Shown: piece after piece, positions 8,701-17,811 of the stretch
Numbering within the stretch: the stretch's first letter is position 1
Layout: every line of letters begins with the position of its first letter
DNA from: Chromobacterium sinusclupearum
GTDB lineage: Bacteria; Pseudomonadota; Gammaproteobacteria; Burkholderiales; Chromobacteriaceae
Direction: 5' to 3'
NCBI RefSeq assembly: GCF_002902845.1
Contig: NZ_PPTF01000014.1
Span: 1-64,000, forward strand
DNA: 64,000 bases
The notes under the pieces: generated by a model
Database searches by the model: none
Told to the model about the DNA's origin: nothing
Seen by the model: the letters and a program-made list of their open reading frames with translations, nothing else
Position numbers and translations under genes: made by a program

Positions 8701-8943
8701 ATGAAAAAACTGACCGCCCTCCTGTTGGCCGCTACCCTGGGCCTGACCTCCGTCGCCACCTACGCCGCGGACGCTTCCGCTCCGGCCGCCAAGGCTGCCG
8801 CGCCTGCGCACCACAAGCATCATCACAAGAAGCATGCCAAGAAGGCCAGCTCCGCTCCGGCCGCGCAAAAGGCCCAAGCGGCGAAAAAGCACCACCACCA
8901 CAAGCATCACAAGAAGCCGCACCACGCTAAAAAGGCGGGCTAA
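8701..8943 (+). CDS. asr: Asr-like acid-shock protein precursor
   Basis: An 80-residue exported protein. The signal peptide is MKKLTALLLAATLGLTSVATYA. The mature part is almost entirely Ala, Lys, His and Pro, with APAAQKAQAAKKHHHH closely matching the repeated APAQKAQAAKKHHK unit I remember from E. coli acid-shock protein Asr. In enterobacteria Asr is a periplasmic, acid-induced, intrinsically disordered protein proposed to buffer or chaperone. There are about 20 histidines, so metal binding is equally possible. GGGAG lies about 10 nt before the ATG. A strong terminator follows, so the gene is monocistronic. Low complexity makes homology less secure than usual. Confidence 0.7.
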   Translation: MKKLTALLLAATLGLTSVATYAADASAPAAKAAAPAHHKHHHKKHAKKASSAPAAQKAQAAKKHHHHKHHKKPHHAKKAG

Positions 8944-8969
8944 ACGGTCGGGTCCATCTCGATAACAGC

Positions 8970-8998
8970 AAAAAGGAGGCGCAAGCCTCCTTTTTTGT
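8970..8998 (+). terminator. Rho-independent terminator of the asr-like gene
   Basis: Stem AAAAGGAGGC / GCCTCCTTTT with a GCAA loop and an extended T-tract, 27 bp after the stop codon. Confidence 0.9.
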
Positions 8999-9022
8999 TG
9001 CCTGGCTTCTACTCCAGACCAG

Positions 9023-9038
9023 CTGACCTAAATGACAG
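9023..9038. promoter_or_regulatory. CviR/lux-box-like dyad upstream of the chitinase
   Basis: CTGACCTAAATGACAG fits the CviR consensus I recall, CTGNCC-N4-GGNCAG, at 9 of 10 fixed positions (a T replaces one G). It lies 142 bp before the chitinase ATG. A possible -10 hexamer TATTCT (9058-9063) would place the box centre near -40, the position used by LuxR-type activators. Confidence 0.5.
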
Positions 9039-9179
9039 GTAGTTAATTTTCTCCTTGTATTCTGCAGTGGAACTTTCGATTCTGATACCAATGTAATACC
9101 ACATGATGCATTCATCATCGGGTTTGCAGGGTCAGGGCGCCGCATGCGCCGCATCATCATCGAATCGAGGAGAACCACC

Positions 9180-10787
9180 ATGCTGCATTTCCCCTTGTCG
9201 CGCACGCTGCTGGCCATCGGCGCCGCCTTCGCGCTGACCCAGGCGGTTTGGGCCGCGCCCAGCTGCTCGCCGTGGAGCAGTTCCCAGGTTTACAACGCCG
9301 GCGATTACGCTACTTTCAGCGGCAAGACCTGGCGCGCCAGCTGGTGGACCCAGGGCGAGCAGCCGGGCAGCAGCCAATGGGGCGCCTGGCAGGAGCGCCC
9401 GGCCAGCGAGTGTTCGCCGGCAGATCCAGGCCAGCCCAGCAGCGGCGTGCCGCCGGAACCCACGCCGACCGTGGGCCGCAATGTCGGCTCCTACTTCACC
9501 CAATGGGGCATCTACGATCGAAACTACAAGGTGTTCAATCTGGTGAAGGCCGGCGGCGACAAGCAGTTGACCTTCCTGAACTACGCCTTCGGCAACGTCT
9601 ACGCCAACGGCCAGTGCGGCATGGTGACCCGCGCCGAGAACGGCAATGGCGATGGCGGCGATGCCTGGGCCGACTATCAGCGCGCCTTCGCCGCCAACGA
9701 GTCGGTGGACGGCAAGGGCGACAACTGGAACGATCCGCTGCGCGGCAACTTCAACCAGCTGCGCAAGCTGAAGCTGGCCAATCCGCAATTGAAGGTGCTG
9801 ATCTCGCTGGGCGGTTGGACGTGGTCGAAGAACTTCGGCCAATTCGCCGCCACCGACGCCGCCCGCAAGACCTTGGTCAGCTCGTGCATCGACCTCTACA
9901 TCAAGGGCAACCTGCCCAAGGACCAGGATGCCGGCGGCGCCGGCGCGGCGCTGGGCGTGTTCGACGGATTCGACATCGACTGGGAATATCCGGGCGGCGG
10001 CGGCTTGCCGACTAATAGCGTGGACCCGAACGACAGGCAGAACTTCACCTTGCTGCTGGCTGAATTCCGCAACCAGCTGAATGCGCTGTCCACCCAGAAC
10101 AAACGCCGCTACTACCTGACCGCGGCCATCGGCTCCGGCGTCGACAAGATCCGCAATACCGAACCGGCCAAGTACAGCGCCTATCTGGACTGGCTCAACG
10201 TGATGACCTACGACTTCCACGGCGGCTGGGAAGCCAAGGGTCCAACCAACTTCCAGTCCAATCTGTACCGCGATCCGGCCGCGCCGGTGACTGGCGATCA
10301 GGTCTATTACACCGTCGACGACGCGGTGCAAACGCTGGTCACGGCCGGCGTGCCGCGCGCCAAGATCAACGTCGGCCTGCCGTTCTACGGCCGCGGCTGG
10401 GCTGGCGTGGCGGCGGGAGCTAAGGGCGATGGCCTGTATCAGGTGGCCACCGGTCCGGCCAAGGGCACGTATGAACAGGGCATCGAGGACTACCGCGTAC
10501 TGGTGAACCGCAGCGCCAAGCAATTTGTCAGCCCGGTGGCCAAGCAGCTGTGGACTTACGACGGCAACGAGTTCTGGAGCTATGACGATCCGGCCACCAT
10601 CCGCGGCAAGCTCGACTACGTGCGCTCGCAACAGCTGGGCGGCGTGTTCAGCTGGTCGCTGGACGGCGACGACGCGCAGGCGACGTTGCTGAAGACCAGC
10701 GCCGAGGTGCGGCAGGACGCCGCCACCGCCGCCAAGCGCCGCGCGGCGGCCGCTGCCGCGGCGAAAGCCAAGGCGGTGAAGAAGTAA
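9180..10787 (+). CDS. Secreted GH18 chitinase with N-terminal chitin-binding module
   Basis: A 535-residue exported endochitinase. The signal peptide ends near A-V-W-A-A (residue 25). A CBM5/12 module covers about 28-77 (W-rich, YNAGDYATFSGKTWRASWWT), then a Pro/Ser linker, then a GH18 barrel from about 100. The catalytic motif DGFDIDWEYPGG places the proton-donor Glu at residue 269, with YLDWLNVMTYDFHGGWE further on. The C-terminus ends in an unusual Ala/Lys-rich tail. The start is ATG 9180 behind GAGGAGA. It hydrolyses chitin outside the cell; export of the precursor is by Sec and release probably by type II secretion. A quorum-sensing-type box lies upstream. Confidence 0.96.
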   Translation: MLHFPLSRTLLAIGAAFALTQAVWAAPSCSPWSSSQVYNAGDYATFSGKTWRASWWTQGEQPGSSQWGAWQERPASECSPADPGQPSSGVPPEPTPTVGRNVGSYFTQWGIYDRNYKVFNLVKAGGDKQLTFLNYAFGNVYANGQCGMVTRAENGNGDGGDAWADYQRAFAANESVDGKGDNWNDPLRGNFNQLRKLKLANPQLKVLISLGGWTWSKNFGQFAATDAARKTLVSSCIDLYIKGNLPKDQDAGGAGAALGVFDGFDIDWEYPGGGGLPTNSVDPNDRQNFTLLLAEFRNQLNALSTQNKRRYYLTAAIGSGVDKIRNTEPAKYSAYLDWLNVMTYDFHGGWEAKGPTNFQSNLYRDPAAPVTGDQVYYTVDDAVQTLVTAGVPRAKINVGLPFYGRGWAGVAAGAKGDGLYQVATGPAKGTYEQGIEDYRVLVNRSAKQFVSPVAKQLWTYDGNEFWSYDDPATIRGKLDYVRSQQLGGVFSWSLDGDDAQATLLKTSAEVRQDAATAAKRRAAAAAAAKAKAVKK

Positions 10788-10800
10788 GCGGGCGCGGATG

Positions 10801-10832
10801 AGAAAACGGCGGGGCTTGCTCCGCCGTTTTTC
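10801..10832. terminator. Bidirectional terminator between chitinase and isochorismatase genes
   Basis: Stem AAAACGGCGG / CCGCCGTTTT with T-tracts on both strands, between two convergent genes. Confidence 0.88.
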
Positions 10833-10847
10833 ATGGCCTGCCCGGAT

Positions 10848-11372
10848 TCACAGCTCGGCCGCCGGCAGTACCCGCAGCGGTTGCGGCGTGGCGCTGGTGG
10901 CACTCCATGCGGCGTTGAAGTGGTCTATCACCTGCTCGCCGCTGAGCGCGAAGGCGCTGACCGTGGTGTGGGCGTCGCCGATGACGGTGACCTGGTAGCC
11001 GCGCGACACCGCGTTGCGCAGCGTGCTGTCTACGCAGAAATCGGTGGCGGCGCCGCTTATCCACAGCTTGCTGACGCCATGAGCTTGCAGCAGCTGCGCC
11101 AGATCGGTTTCGCAGAAGCTGTCGCCGTAACGCTTGAATACGAGCAGGTCGCCGTCTTGCCGCGCCAGCTTGGGATGCAGCTGCCAAGCGGCCGAGCCAT
11201 GCGGCAGATCGTCTTCCTCATGCTGGACGAAGATCACCGGCATGCCGCGCTGGCGGGCCTTGGCGAGGGCGAGGTTGAGATGGTCTAGCACCGAATCGAG
11301 ACGGGCGGCGCGCAACTCGCCTTCGACGACGCCGACTTGGACATCGATGATCAGCAGGGCGGTATCGGACAC
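10848..11372 (-). CDS. Isochorismatase-family cysteine hydrolase
   Basis: A 174-residue hydrolase of the isochorismatase/nicotinamidase superfamily. The triad is visible as Asp10 (LLIIDVQ), Lys80 (LLVFKRYGDSFCET) and the nucleophile Cys113 (SGAATDFCVDSTLR). The cis-peptide-type GAAT motif before the cysteine is also present. Proteins of this branch are commonly annotated as amidohydrolases; the true substrate cannot be predicted. It has a GTG start behind AGGAGA. It converges on the chitinase gene, with which it shares a bidirectional terminator, and lies 52 bp downstream of the dehydrogenase gene on the same strand. Confidence 0.9.
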   Translation of the reverse strand: MSDTALLIIDVQVGVVEGELRAARLDSVLDHLNLALAKARQRGMPVIFVQHEEDDLPHGSAAWQLHPKLARQDGDLLVFKRYGDSFCETDLAQLLQAHGVSKLWISGAATDFCVDSTLRNAVSRGYQVTVIGDAHTTVSAFALSGEQVIDHFNAAWSATSATPQPLRVLPAAEL

Positions 11373-11424
11373 AGGTTTCTCCTGGTGGAATGCGGCCGGC
11401 TGACAGCGGCCAGCCGATGGATTG

Positions 11425-12396
11425 TCAGATCAAAGCTTCCGGGTTCAGCACATGGCTGGTATCGCCCTGGAAAAAACGCACCGCGTTGCGATAGGCGATC
11501 TCCAGATACTGACGGTAGCTGGCCGCTTCGGCGTAACCGAGGTGCGGCGTGCACAGCACATTGGGCCGGCGCAGCAGCGGGTGGGCCGTGTCATAAACCG
11601 GTTCCTGCTCGAAGACGTCCAGCGCGGCGAAGCCGGGCCGGCCGGCGTCCAGCGCCGTCTCCAGCGCCCCCTGCGCGATCAACTCGGCGCGGCTGATATT
11701 GACCAGCAGCGCGTCGGTTTTCATCCGCATCAGGTCGTCCAGCGTGATATTGCCGCTTGTCGCCGCCACTAGGCGCTGGTGCAGGCTGATCACATCGGCC
11801 TCGGCGAAGAAGGCTTCGCGGCTGGCCGCGGCCTGATAACCCAGCGCCTGCGCTTCTTCGCGGGCGCGCTCGCTGCCCCAGACCAGGATCCGCATGCCGA
11901 AGGCCTGGCCGTAGCCGGCCACCAGTTTGCCTATCTTGCCCAAGCCCAGGATGCCCAGGGTCTGGCCGCGCACCGACTGGCCAACCGGGCCTTGCCACTG
12001 GCCTTGGCGCAAGCTGTCGATATTTTCCGAGAGCCGGCGGCGGGCAGCCATGATCAGCAGCCAGGCCAGTTCGGCCGGCGCATACGGCGAACCGCTGCCT
12101 TCCACCACGGCCACCCCGGCGCGGCTGCAGGCTTCCACATCGATATTGCGCGCCAGCTTGCCGGTCTGGCTGACCAGGCGCAGCCGCGGCATGCGCGCCA
12201 GCAGGGCCTCGTCGACTACCGTACGCTCGCGGATCAGCAGCAGCGCCTCGGCCTGCGCCAGGGCTTCGCCGGCGTCGGGCGCGCGGGACAGGTCGCCCAG
12301 GCTGCGGCAGGCATAGGCGGGGTCTTGCTGCAGTTCGGCCAGTTGCGGGCCGATGTGCTGGTAGTCGTCGGGAATCAGCAGTTGGATGGCGGGCAT
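11425..12396 (-). CDS. D-2-hydroxyacid dehydrogenase
   Basis: A 323-residue NAD-dependent dehydrogenase of the SerA/LdhA superfamily. The Rossmann motif GILGLGKIGKLVAGYG lies at the centre. The catalytic residues are recognisable as Arg in NISRAELI, Glu in FEQEPVYD and His in TPHLGYA. Members reduce 2-oxoacids such as hydroxypyruvate, phenylpyruvate or phosphohydroxypyruvate; there is no ACT domain, so it is not a classical SerA. The start ATG 12396 has GGAG in front. It begins 23 bp after the stop of the DnaN-like gene and is probably in one operon with it, a pairing I do not recognise as functionally meaningful. Confidence 0.92.
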   Translation of the reverse strand: MPAIQLLIPDDYQHIGPQLAELQQDPAYACRSLGDLSRAPDAGEALAQAEALLLIRERTVVDEALLARMPRLRLVSQTGKLARNIDVEACSRAGVAVVEGSGSPYAPAELAWLLIMAARRRLSENIDSLRQGQWQGPVGQSVRGQTLGILGLGKIGKLVAGYGQAFGMRILVWGSERAREEAQALGYQAAASREAFFAEADVISLHQRLVAATSGNITLDDLMRMKTDALLVNISRAELIAQGALETALDAGRPGFAALDVFEQEPVYDTAHPLLRRPNVLCTPHLGYAEAASYRQYLEIAYRNAVRFFQGDTSHVLNPEALI

Positions 12397-12419
12397 GGGG
12401 TTCTCCGTAAGATAGTCGT

Positions 12420-13520
12420 TCAACCGCGCAGCGGCATCGCCAGATACAGGAAGTGCGGATCATCTGGGTTGGTGACGAGCAAGCCGCGCTGGCCGGCGCC
12501 GAGGCCGAAGCGCAGATGCTCGGCGGGAAGATGGCTCAGCACGTCCAGCAGGTATTGCAGATTGAAGCTGGCGTCCAGCGGCTCGCCCTGCCAGTCGGCG
12601 GGCAGAATCTCTTCCGCCTCTTCGCGCTCCGCGTTGCGGCAGCGCAGCGCCAGCTGTCCGGGGCGGACCGCCAGCTCCAGTTGGCGGATCTTGGCGTGCG
12701 CCAGCACCGCCACCCGCTGCACGGCTTGCAGCAGGCTCAGGCGCGGCAGCGTCAGTTCGCAGTCATGGTTGTCCGGCAATAGGCGCAGGTAATCCGGCGC
12801 GCGGGCATCCACCAGCTTGCAGCGCAGCCGCGTGTCGCCCAGCCGGCAGTCGAGCTGGCGCGCGCCCAGTGCCAGCGTGATCGCCTCGTCCTGGTCCGTC
12901 AGCAGTTTGGCCAGCTCCAGCGCGGCCTTGCGCGGCAGCAGCATTTGCCGCGGCGCCTGGGCGTGCGGCAGCGGGTAGCGCTGCAAGGCCAAGCGGATGC
13001 CGTCGGAGGCGATCAGCCGCAGCGCCTCGCCATCGAGTTGCAGCAATAGCGCGTTCAGGTAGGGCCGGATGTCGTGGTCGGCCATGGCATAGAGGATTTG
13101 GCCAAGCTTGCGCTTCAGCTCGCCTTGGCTCAGCGCCAGGTCGCTTGTGGCGTCGTCGTCGGCCGCCAGCAAGGGGAAGTCTTCGGCCGGCAGGGTTTGC
13201 AGCTGGAAGCGGCTGCCGGCGGCCTGCAGCAGCAATTGGCTGCCCTGCTGTTTCAGCTGCAGCTCGCACCCGGCGGGCAGCGCGCGCAGGATGTCCAACA
13301 GCTTGCGCGCCGGCACGCATAGCCGGAAGGTTTGTTCGGCAGGCGCTTCGCGCCGGCTTTCCACCTGGATGTCCAGATCGCTGGCGGTGAAGGCGAGCGC
13401 TTCGCCGTCGGCTTGCAGCAGGGCGTGGGACAGGATGGGCAGGGTGTGGCGGCGCTCCACCACGCCGCAGACAGTGGCCAGCGGCGAGAGCAGGGTATCG
13501 CGGTCGGTGCGCAGCAGCAT
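12420..13520 (-). CDS. DNA polymerase III beta subunit (sliding clamp) homologue
   Basis: At 366 residues it has exactly the E. coli DnaN length, and the three clamp domains align throughout: RRHTLPILSHALLQ, TFRLCVPARKLLDILRALP, DIRPYLNALLL, SDGIRLAL, CKLVDARAPDYLRLLP, EEAEEILPA and the C-terminal YLAMPLRG. Residue 175 of the peptide-binding pocket, His in E. coli (TDGHRL), is Ile here. The usual dnaA-dnaN-recF-gyrB context is absent: the neighbours are a hydroxyacid dehydrogenase and an FAD oxidoreductase. It is therefore either a second clamp or a displaced dnaN; only the rest of the genome can decide. The start is ATG 13520. Confidence 0.9.
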   Translation of the reverse strand: MLLRTDRDTLLSPLATVCGVVERRHTLPILSHALLQADGEALAFTASDLDIQVESRREAPAEQTFRLCVPARKLLDILRALPAGCELQLKQQGSQLLLQAAGSRFQLQTLPAEDFPLLAADDDATSDLALSQGELKRKLGQILYAMADHDIRPYLNALLLQLDGEALRLIASDGIRLALQRYPLPHAQAPRQMLLPRKAALELAKLLTDQDEAITLALGARQLDCRLGDTRLRCKLVDARAPDYLRLLPDNHDCELTLPRLSLLQAVQRVAVLAHAKIRQLELAVRPGQLALRCRNAEREEAEEILPADWQGEPLDASFNLQYLLDVLSHLPAEHLRFGLGAGQRGLLVTNPDDPHFLYLAMPLRG

Positions 13521-13634
13521 GGTCGGATTTCCACGGCAGTTCAATCCGCCATTTTATCACGACGTACTATGCTGATGTGCTGGCGTTGAGCGGGCCCCGG
13601 CCAGAACTGGGCATGGATCGGCCGGGGCTGGCGC

Positions 13635-16600
13635 TTATAAAAGCACCCGCTCGATGCCGCCGTCGCGCGCGCGCGCGACGTATTCCGGCAGCCAGTTTTC
13701 GCCCAGGATGTGACGGGCGATTTCCACCACGATGTAGTCGGCTTCGGTGCCGGTATCGTCGTTGTAGCGCGACAGACCCTGCAGGCAGGATGGGCAGGAA
13801 GTCAGGATTTTCACCGGTTTGGCCGGCGCGTCGCCGCCCGTCAGCGCCTGCAGATTGCCGCGTATTTCTTCTTCCTTGCGCGCGCGCACCTGGGTGGCGA
13901 TGTCCGGCCGGCTGGCGGCGAAGGTGCCGGCCTCGCCGCAGCAGCGGTCGGACAGCGGCACGCCGCCGCCCATCAGCTCATTGACCACCTTCAGCGGCTG
14001 GTGGGTCTTCATCGGGGTGTGGCACGGGTCGTGATACAGATATTGCTGGCCTTCGATGCCGTCCAGCTTCACGCCTTTCTCCATCAGGTATTCGTGGATG
14101 TCGATAACGCGGCAGCCGGGGAAGATGTCCTCGAAGCGATAGTGCGCCAGCTGGTCGAAGCAGGTGCCGCAACTGACCACCACGGTCTTGATGTCCAGGT
14201 AGTTAAGCGTGTTGGCCACGCGGTGGAACAGCACGCGGTTTTCGGTGGTGATGGCGTCGCCCTTGTCCTGGTAGCCGGCGCTGGTTTGCGGGTAGCCGCA
14301 GCACAGATAGCCCGGCGGCAGCACCGTCTGCGCGCCGACGTGCCACAGCATGGCCTGGGTGGCGAGGCCCACCTGGCTGAACAGCCGCTCCGAGCCGCAG
14401 CCGGGGAAGTAGAACACCGCCTCGGCGTCTTCCGCGGCCTTGGGGTTGCGGATGACCGGCACGATGTGCGGATCTTCCACGTCCAGCAGCGCGCGGGCGG
14501 TTTTCTTGGGCAGGCCGCCCGGCATCGGCCGGTTGATGAAGTGGATGACTTGCTGCTTGATCGGCGCCGGGCCGACGGTGGACGGCGGCTGCTTCTTTTG
14601 GCCGCCGATCAACCCCAGCCGCTTGCCGAGCTGGTTGCCCAGCCGCTGCGCCAGGTAGCCGACGCCGACCAGGCCGGCGCGTATGGTCTTGACCGTGGCC
14701 GGGTCCTTGGCGGTGAGGAAGGCCATGCCCAGCGCGGTGCCGGGATTGAACTTCTTCTTGCCGGACTTGCGCAGGAAGTTGCGCATCGCCACCGACACGT
14801 CGCCGAAGTCGATCTTGACCGGACAGGGCTTGACGCAGCGGTGGCACACCGTGCAGTGGTCGGCCACGTCGGACAATTCCTCGAAATGCTTTAGCGACAC
14901 GCCGCGGCGGGTCTGCTCCTCGTACAGGAAGGCCTCGGTCAGCAGGCCGACGCCGAGGATCTTGTTGCGCGGGCTGTACAAGAGGTTGGCGCGCGGCACA
15001 TGGGTGGAGCACACCGGCTTGCACTTGCCGCAGCGCAGGCAGTCCTTGATCGAGTTGTTGATGTCGCCGATGTCGGACTGCTCCAGGATCAGCGATTCGG
15101 CGCCGAGCAGGGAGAACGACGGCGTGTAGGCCAGACGCAGGTCCGCGCCCGGCAGCAGCTTGTCGCGGTTGAAGTGGCCGTTCGGGTCCACTTGCTGTTT
15201 GTAGGTACGGAACGGGGAGATTTCGTCCTCGGTCAGGAATTCCAGCTTGGTGATGCCGATGCCGTGTTCGCCGGAGATCACGCCGCCCAGCCGGCGCGCC
15301 AGCGCCATGATGCGTTCCACCGCGTGGTGGGCCGTTTGCAGCATGCGGTAGTTGTCGGAGTTGACCGGCAGGTTGGTGTGCACATTGCCGTCGCCGGCGT
15401 GCATGTGCAGCGCCACGAACACCCGGCCGCGCAACACGTGCTGCTGCAGCTCGCGGATGGCGGCGCGGATGCCGGCGGCGGCAGTGCCGGAGAAGATCTG
15501 TTCCAGTTCGGCCAGCACCTCGCGCTTCCAGCTGACGCGCAGGATGAAGTCGCGCAGCGCGTGGAATACCGTGTCCGGCTGCTCGGCGGCGTCTTCCCGC
15601 GGCGCGTCGGGCCAGCGGCTGGCGTATTCATGGAACGGCGCGTCCATGTGGTCCAGCAGCCATTGCCAGCGGTCTCGGTTGACGGCCAACAGCGACAGCG
15701 CGGCGGCGCGCCGGTCGCCGATCAGCTCTTCCGACGGCAGGTTGGTGTCCATCTTGTCCACCGGCAGCCGGCCGTGGAAGTACTCGGTCAGGGTGTCCAA
15801 CAGTTCGATCTTGTTGGCGATGGACAGCTCGATGTTGATGCGTTCGATGCCGTCGCTGTAATCGCCGAGGCGCGGCAGCGGGATCACCACGTCTTCGTTG
15901 ATCTTGAAGGCGTTGGTGTGCTTGGCGATGGCGGCGGTGCGGCTGCGGTCCAGCCAGAAGGTCTTGCGCGCCTCCGGCGTCACCGCGATGAAGCCCTCGC
16001 CGTGGCGGGCGTTGGCGATGCGCACCACCTGGCTGGCGGCCTCGGCGGCGGCGTTCTCGTCGTCGGAGACGATGTCGGCGATCAGCACCATCTTGGGCCG
16101 GCCCTTGCTCTTGGCCTTGGTGGCGTAGCCGACCGCGCGCACATAGCGCCAGTCCAGGTGCTCCAGGCCTGCCAGCTGCACGCCGGCGGCCAGACAGGCG
16201 CCGCCGGGCTTGAACAGGTCGGTGATCTCGACGATGGCCGGCGTGGCCTCTGCCACGGTGCCGAAGAACTCCAGGCACACGGTGCGCGTGTGCTTGGGCA
16301 TTTTGTGCAGCACGAAGCGCGCGCTGGTGATGATGCCGTCGCAGCCTTCCTTCTGCACGCCGGGCAGGCCGGCCAGGAATTTGTCGGTGACGTCCTTGCC
16401 CAGGCCCACCTTGCGGAAGGCGCTGCCGGGAATGATCAGCTCGCGGCTGCTTTCCACGGTCTGGCCATCGTCGGCCAGGCGCGAGACGCGGAAGCGCGCT
16501 TCTTCTACATCGTGGATTTTGCCGTAGTTGTGGCCGATGCGCTCCACCAGCTGCCAGCGGCCGTCCGGGTCCACCATTTTCCAGCTGGCCAGATTGTCCA

Positions 16601-17489
16601 GCGTGGTGCCCCACAGCACGGCCTTCTTGCCGCCGGCGTTCATGGCGATATTGCCGCCGATACAGGAGGCTTCGGCCGAGGTCGGGTCTACCGCGAACAC
16701 CAGTCCGGCGGCGGAGGCCGCTTCGGACACGCGGGCGGTGACCACGCCGGCGCCGCAGGAAATGGTGGCGCGCTTGCCCGAGAGGCCGGGCAGTTCGATG
16801 TGCTCGACGCCCAAGTGGCGGTCCAGTTTTTCGGTATTGATCACCGCGCTCATGCGGTCCAGCGGCACCGCGCCGCCGGTATAGCCGGTGCCGCCGCCGC
16901 GCGGAATGATGGTCAGGCCCAGCTCGATGCAGGCGCGCACCAGCGGCGCCATTTCCGCTTCGCTGTCTGGGCTCAGCACCACGAACGGGTATTCGACGCG
17001 CCAGTCGGTGGCGTCGGTGACGTGGGCGACACGCGACAGGCCGTCGAACAGAATGTTGTCGCGGCGGGTCAGCCGGGTCAGCTTCTTCAGCACGCGGGCG
17101 CGCAGCTCGCGGGTTTGCTCGAACTGGCGTTCGAAGTCATCCACCGCCTCGCGCGCGGCGGCGATCATCAGCTGGACTTTATCATTGCCGTCGCGGCGTT
17201 TCTCGATCTCCGTCAGCCGATGGCGCATCGCCTCCACCAGCGCGGACAGCCGCTTGGGATTGTCCAGCAGGTCGTCCACCAGATACGGATTGCGGTCCAC
17301 CACCCAGATATCGCCCAGCACTTCGAACAGCATCCGCGCGGAGCGGCCGGTCTTGCGCTGGCCGCGCAGATCGTCCAGCAGTTTCCACATTGGTTCGCCC
17401 AAGAGGCGAATCACGATTTCGCGGTCGGAGTAGGAAGTATAGTTATACGGGATTTCCCGCAATCGCTGTTCGCTGGTGATGGCTGTCAT
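13635..17489 (-). CDS. Giant FAD/Fe-S oxidoreductase (DUF3683; GlcD-GlcF-like fusion)
   Basis: A 1284-residue multidomain enzyme. The order is a DUF3683 N-terminus (about 1-120), an FAD-binding type 4 domain ([19 protein letters not shown], about 185-330), an FAD-linked oxidase C-terminal domain ([24 protein letters not shown]), two 4Fe-4S clusters ([29 protein letters not shown]), and two CCG domains ([37 protein letters not shown]). This is the arrangement of glycolate/D-lactate dehydrogenase subunits D and F joined in one chain. It probably oxidises a 2-hydroxyacid and passes electrons to the quinone pool. No partner subunit is encoded nearby. The length is normal for the beta/gammaproteobacterial family. 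Confidence 0.92.
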   Translation of the reverse strand: MTAITSEQRLREIPYNYTSYSDREIVIRLLGEPMWKLLDDLRGQRKTGRSARMLFEVLGDIWVVDRNPYLVDDLLDNPKRLSALVEAMRHRLTEIEKRRDGNDKVQLMIAAAREAVDDFERQFEQTRELRARVLKKLTRLTRRDNILFDGLSRVAHVTDATDWRVEYPFVVLSPDSEAEMAPLVRACIELGLTIIPRGGGTGYTGGAVPLDRMSAVINTEKLDRHLGVEHIELPGLSGKRATISCGAGVVTARVSEAASAAGLVFAVDPTSAEASCIGGNIAMNAGGKKAVLWGTTLDNLASWKMVDPDGRWQLVERIGHNYGKIHDVEEARFRVSRLADDGQTVESSRELIIPGSAFRKVGLGKDVTDKFLAGLPGVQKEGCDGIITSARFVLHKMPKHTRTVCLEFFGTVAEATPAIVEITDLFKPGGACLAAGVQLAGLEHLDWRYVRAVGYATKAKSKGRPKMVLIADIVSDDENAAAEAASQVVRIANARHGEGFIAVTPEARKTFWLDRSRTAAIAKHTNAFKINEDVVIPLPRLGDYSDGIERINIELSIANKIELLDTLTEYFHGRLPVDKMDTNLPSEELIGDRRAAALSLLAVNRDRWQWLLDHMDAPFHEYASRWPDAPREDAAEQPDTVFHALRDFILRVSWKREVLAELEQIFSGTAAAGIRAAIRELQQHVLRGRVFVALHMHAGDGNVHTNLPVNSDNYRMLQTAHHAVERIMALARRLGGVISGEHGIGITKLEFLTEDEISPFRTYKQQVDPNGHFNRDKLLPGADLRLAYTPSFSLLGAESLILEQSDIGDINNSIKDCLRCGKCKPVCSTHVPRANLLYSPRNKILGVGLLTEAFLYEEQTRRGVSLKHFEELSDVADHCTVCHRCVKPCPVKIDFGDVSVAMRNFLRKSGKKKFNPGTALGMAFLTAKDPATVKTIRAGLVGVGYLAQRLGNQLGKRLGLIGGQKKQPPSTVGPAPIKQQVIHFINRPMPGGLPKKTARALLDVEDPHIVPVIRNPKAAEDAEAVFYFPGCGSERLFSQVGLATQAMLWHVGAQTVLPPGYLCCGYPQTSAGYQDKGDAITTENRVLFHRVANTLNYLDIKTVVVSCGTCFDQLAHYRFEDIFPGCRVIDIHEYLMEKGVKLDGIEGQQYLYHDPCHTPMKTHQPLKVVNELMGGGVPLSDRCCGEAGTFAASRPDIATQVRARKEEEIRGNLQALTGGDAPAKPVKILTSCPSCLQGLSRYNDDTGTEADYIVVEIARHILGENWLPEYVARARDGGIERVLL

Positions 17490-17811
17490 TTGTCCGCAAG
17501 CTGGATTTTATTAGAGGAATGCCTGCCAGTTTAGCCTAATTGCTGCGATGCGAAAAACATGAGTTGAATAGGGATTTTTCCTCTTTAGATCAAGAGATTG
17601 CCGGCACCCATGAGGCGGGTGCATGGCTGGAGCGCCCAAAAAGTCACGGCGTCTAAATGATGGAGCATGGATTGGCTTGACGTCATTTTATGCTGCGCTC
17701 TGGCATGTCTATGAGTTTTTCCGATTACCGGCATGGCTCTGTTTTTCGGTAAGCTATGGCTTTGGGATGTTTGCCCTTGTGGATAATTGCGATATGGAAA
17801 GGATGGCGAGG
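17490..17811. other. Intergenic region between divergent genes, A+T-rich
   Basis: These 322 bp separate the oxidoreductase start from the lemA start. Composition is clearly richer in A+T than the flanks, as expected for back-to-back promoters. An open frame runs in from 17623 in phase with lemA but lacks family-like sequence before the lipoprotein signal. I see no convincing operator, RNA gene or repeat here. Confidence 0.5.

Noticed and set aside
8780..8935. CAC/AAG-rich repeats considered as a CRISPR-like or tandem repeat array.
   Set aside because: They are codons for His and Lys in the asr-like gene, with no regular repeat-spacer structure.
9144..9179. An upstream in-frame ATG for the chitinase.
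   Set aside because: It would add 12 basic residues before a normal signal peptide, and the GAGGAGA lies directly before ATG 9180.
15000..17534. An 844-codon plus-strand open frame opposite the FAD/Fe-S oxidoreductase.
   Set aside because: Shadow of a G+C-rich gene; no domain, low-complexity Ala/Gly/His/Gln composition, no ribosome-binding site.
17623..17811. N-terminal extension of LemA by 63 codons.
   Set aside because: It would bury the lipoprotein signal peptide and cover an A+T-rich promoter region.
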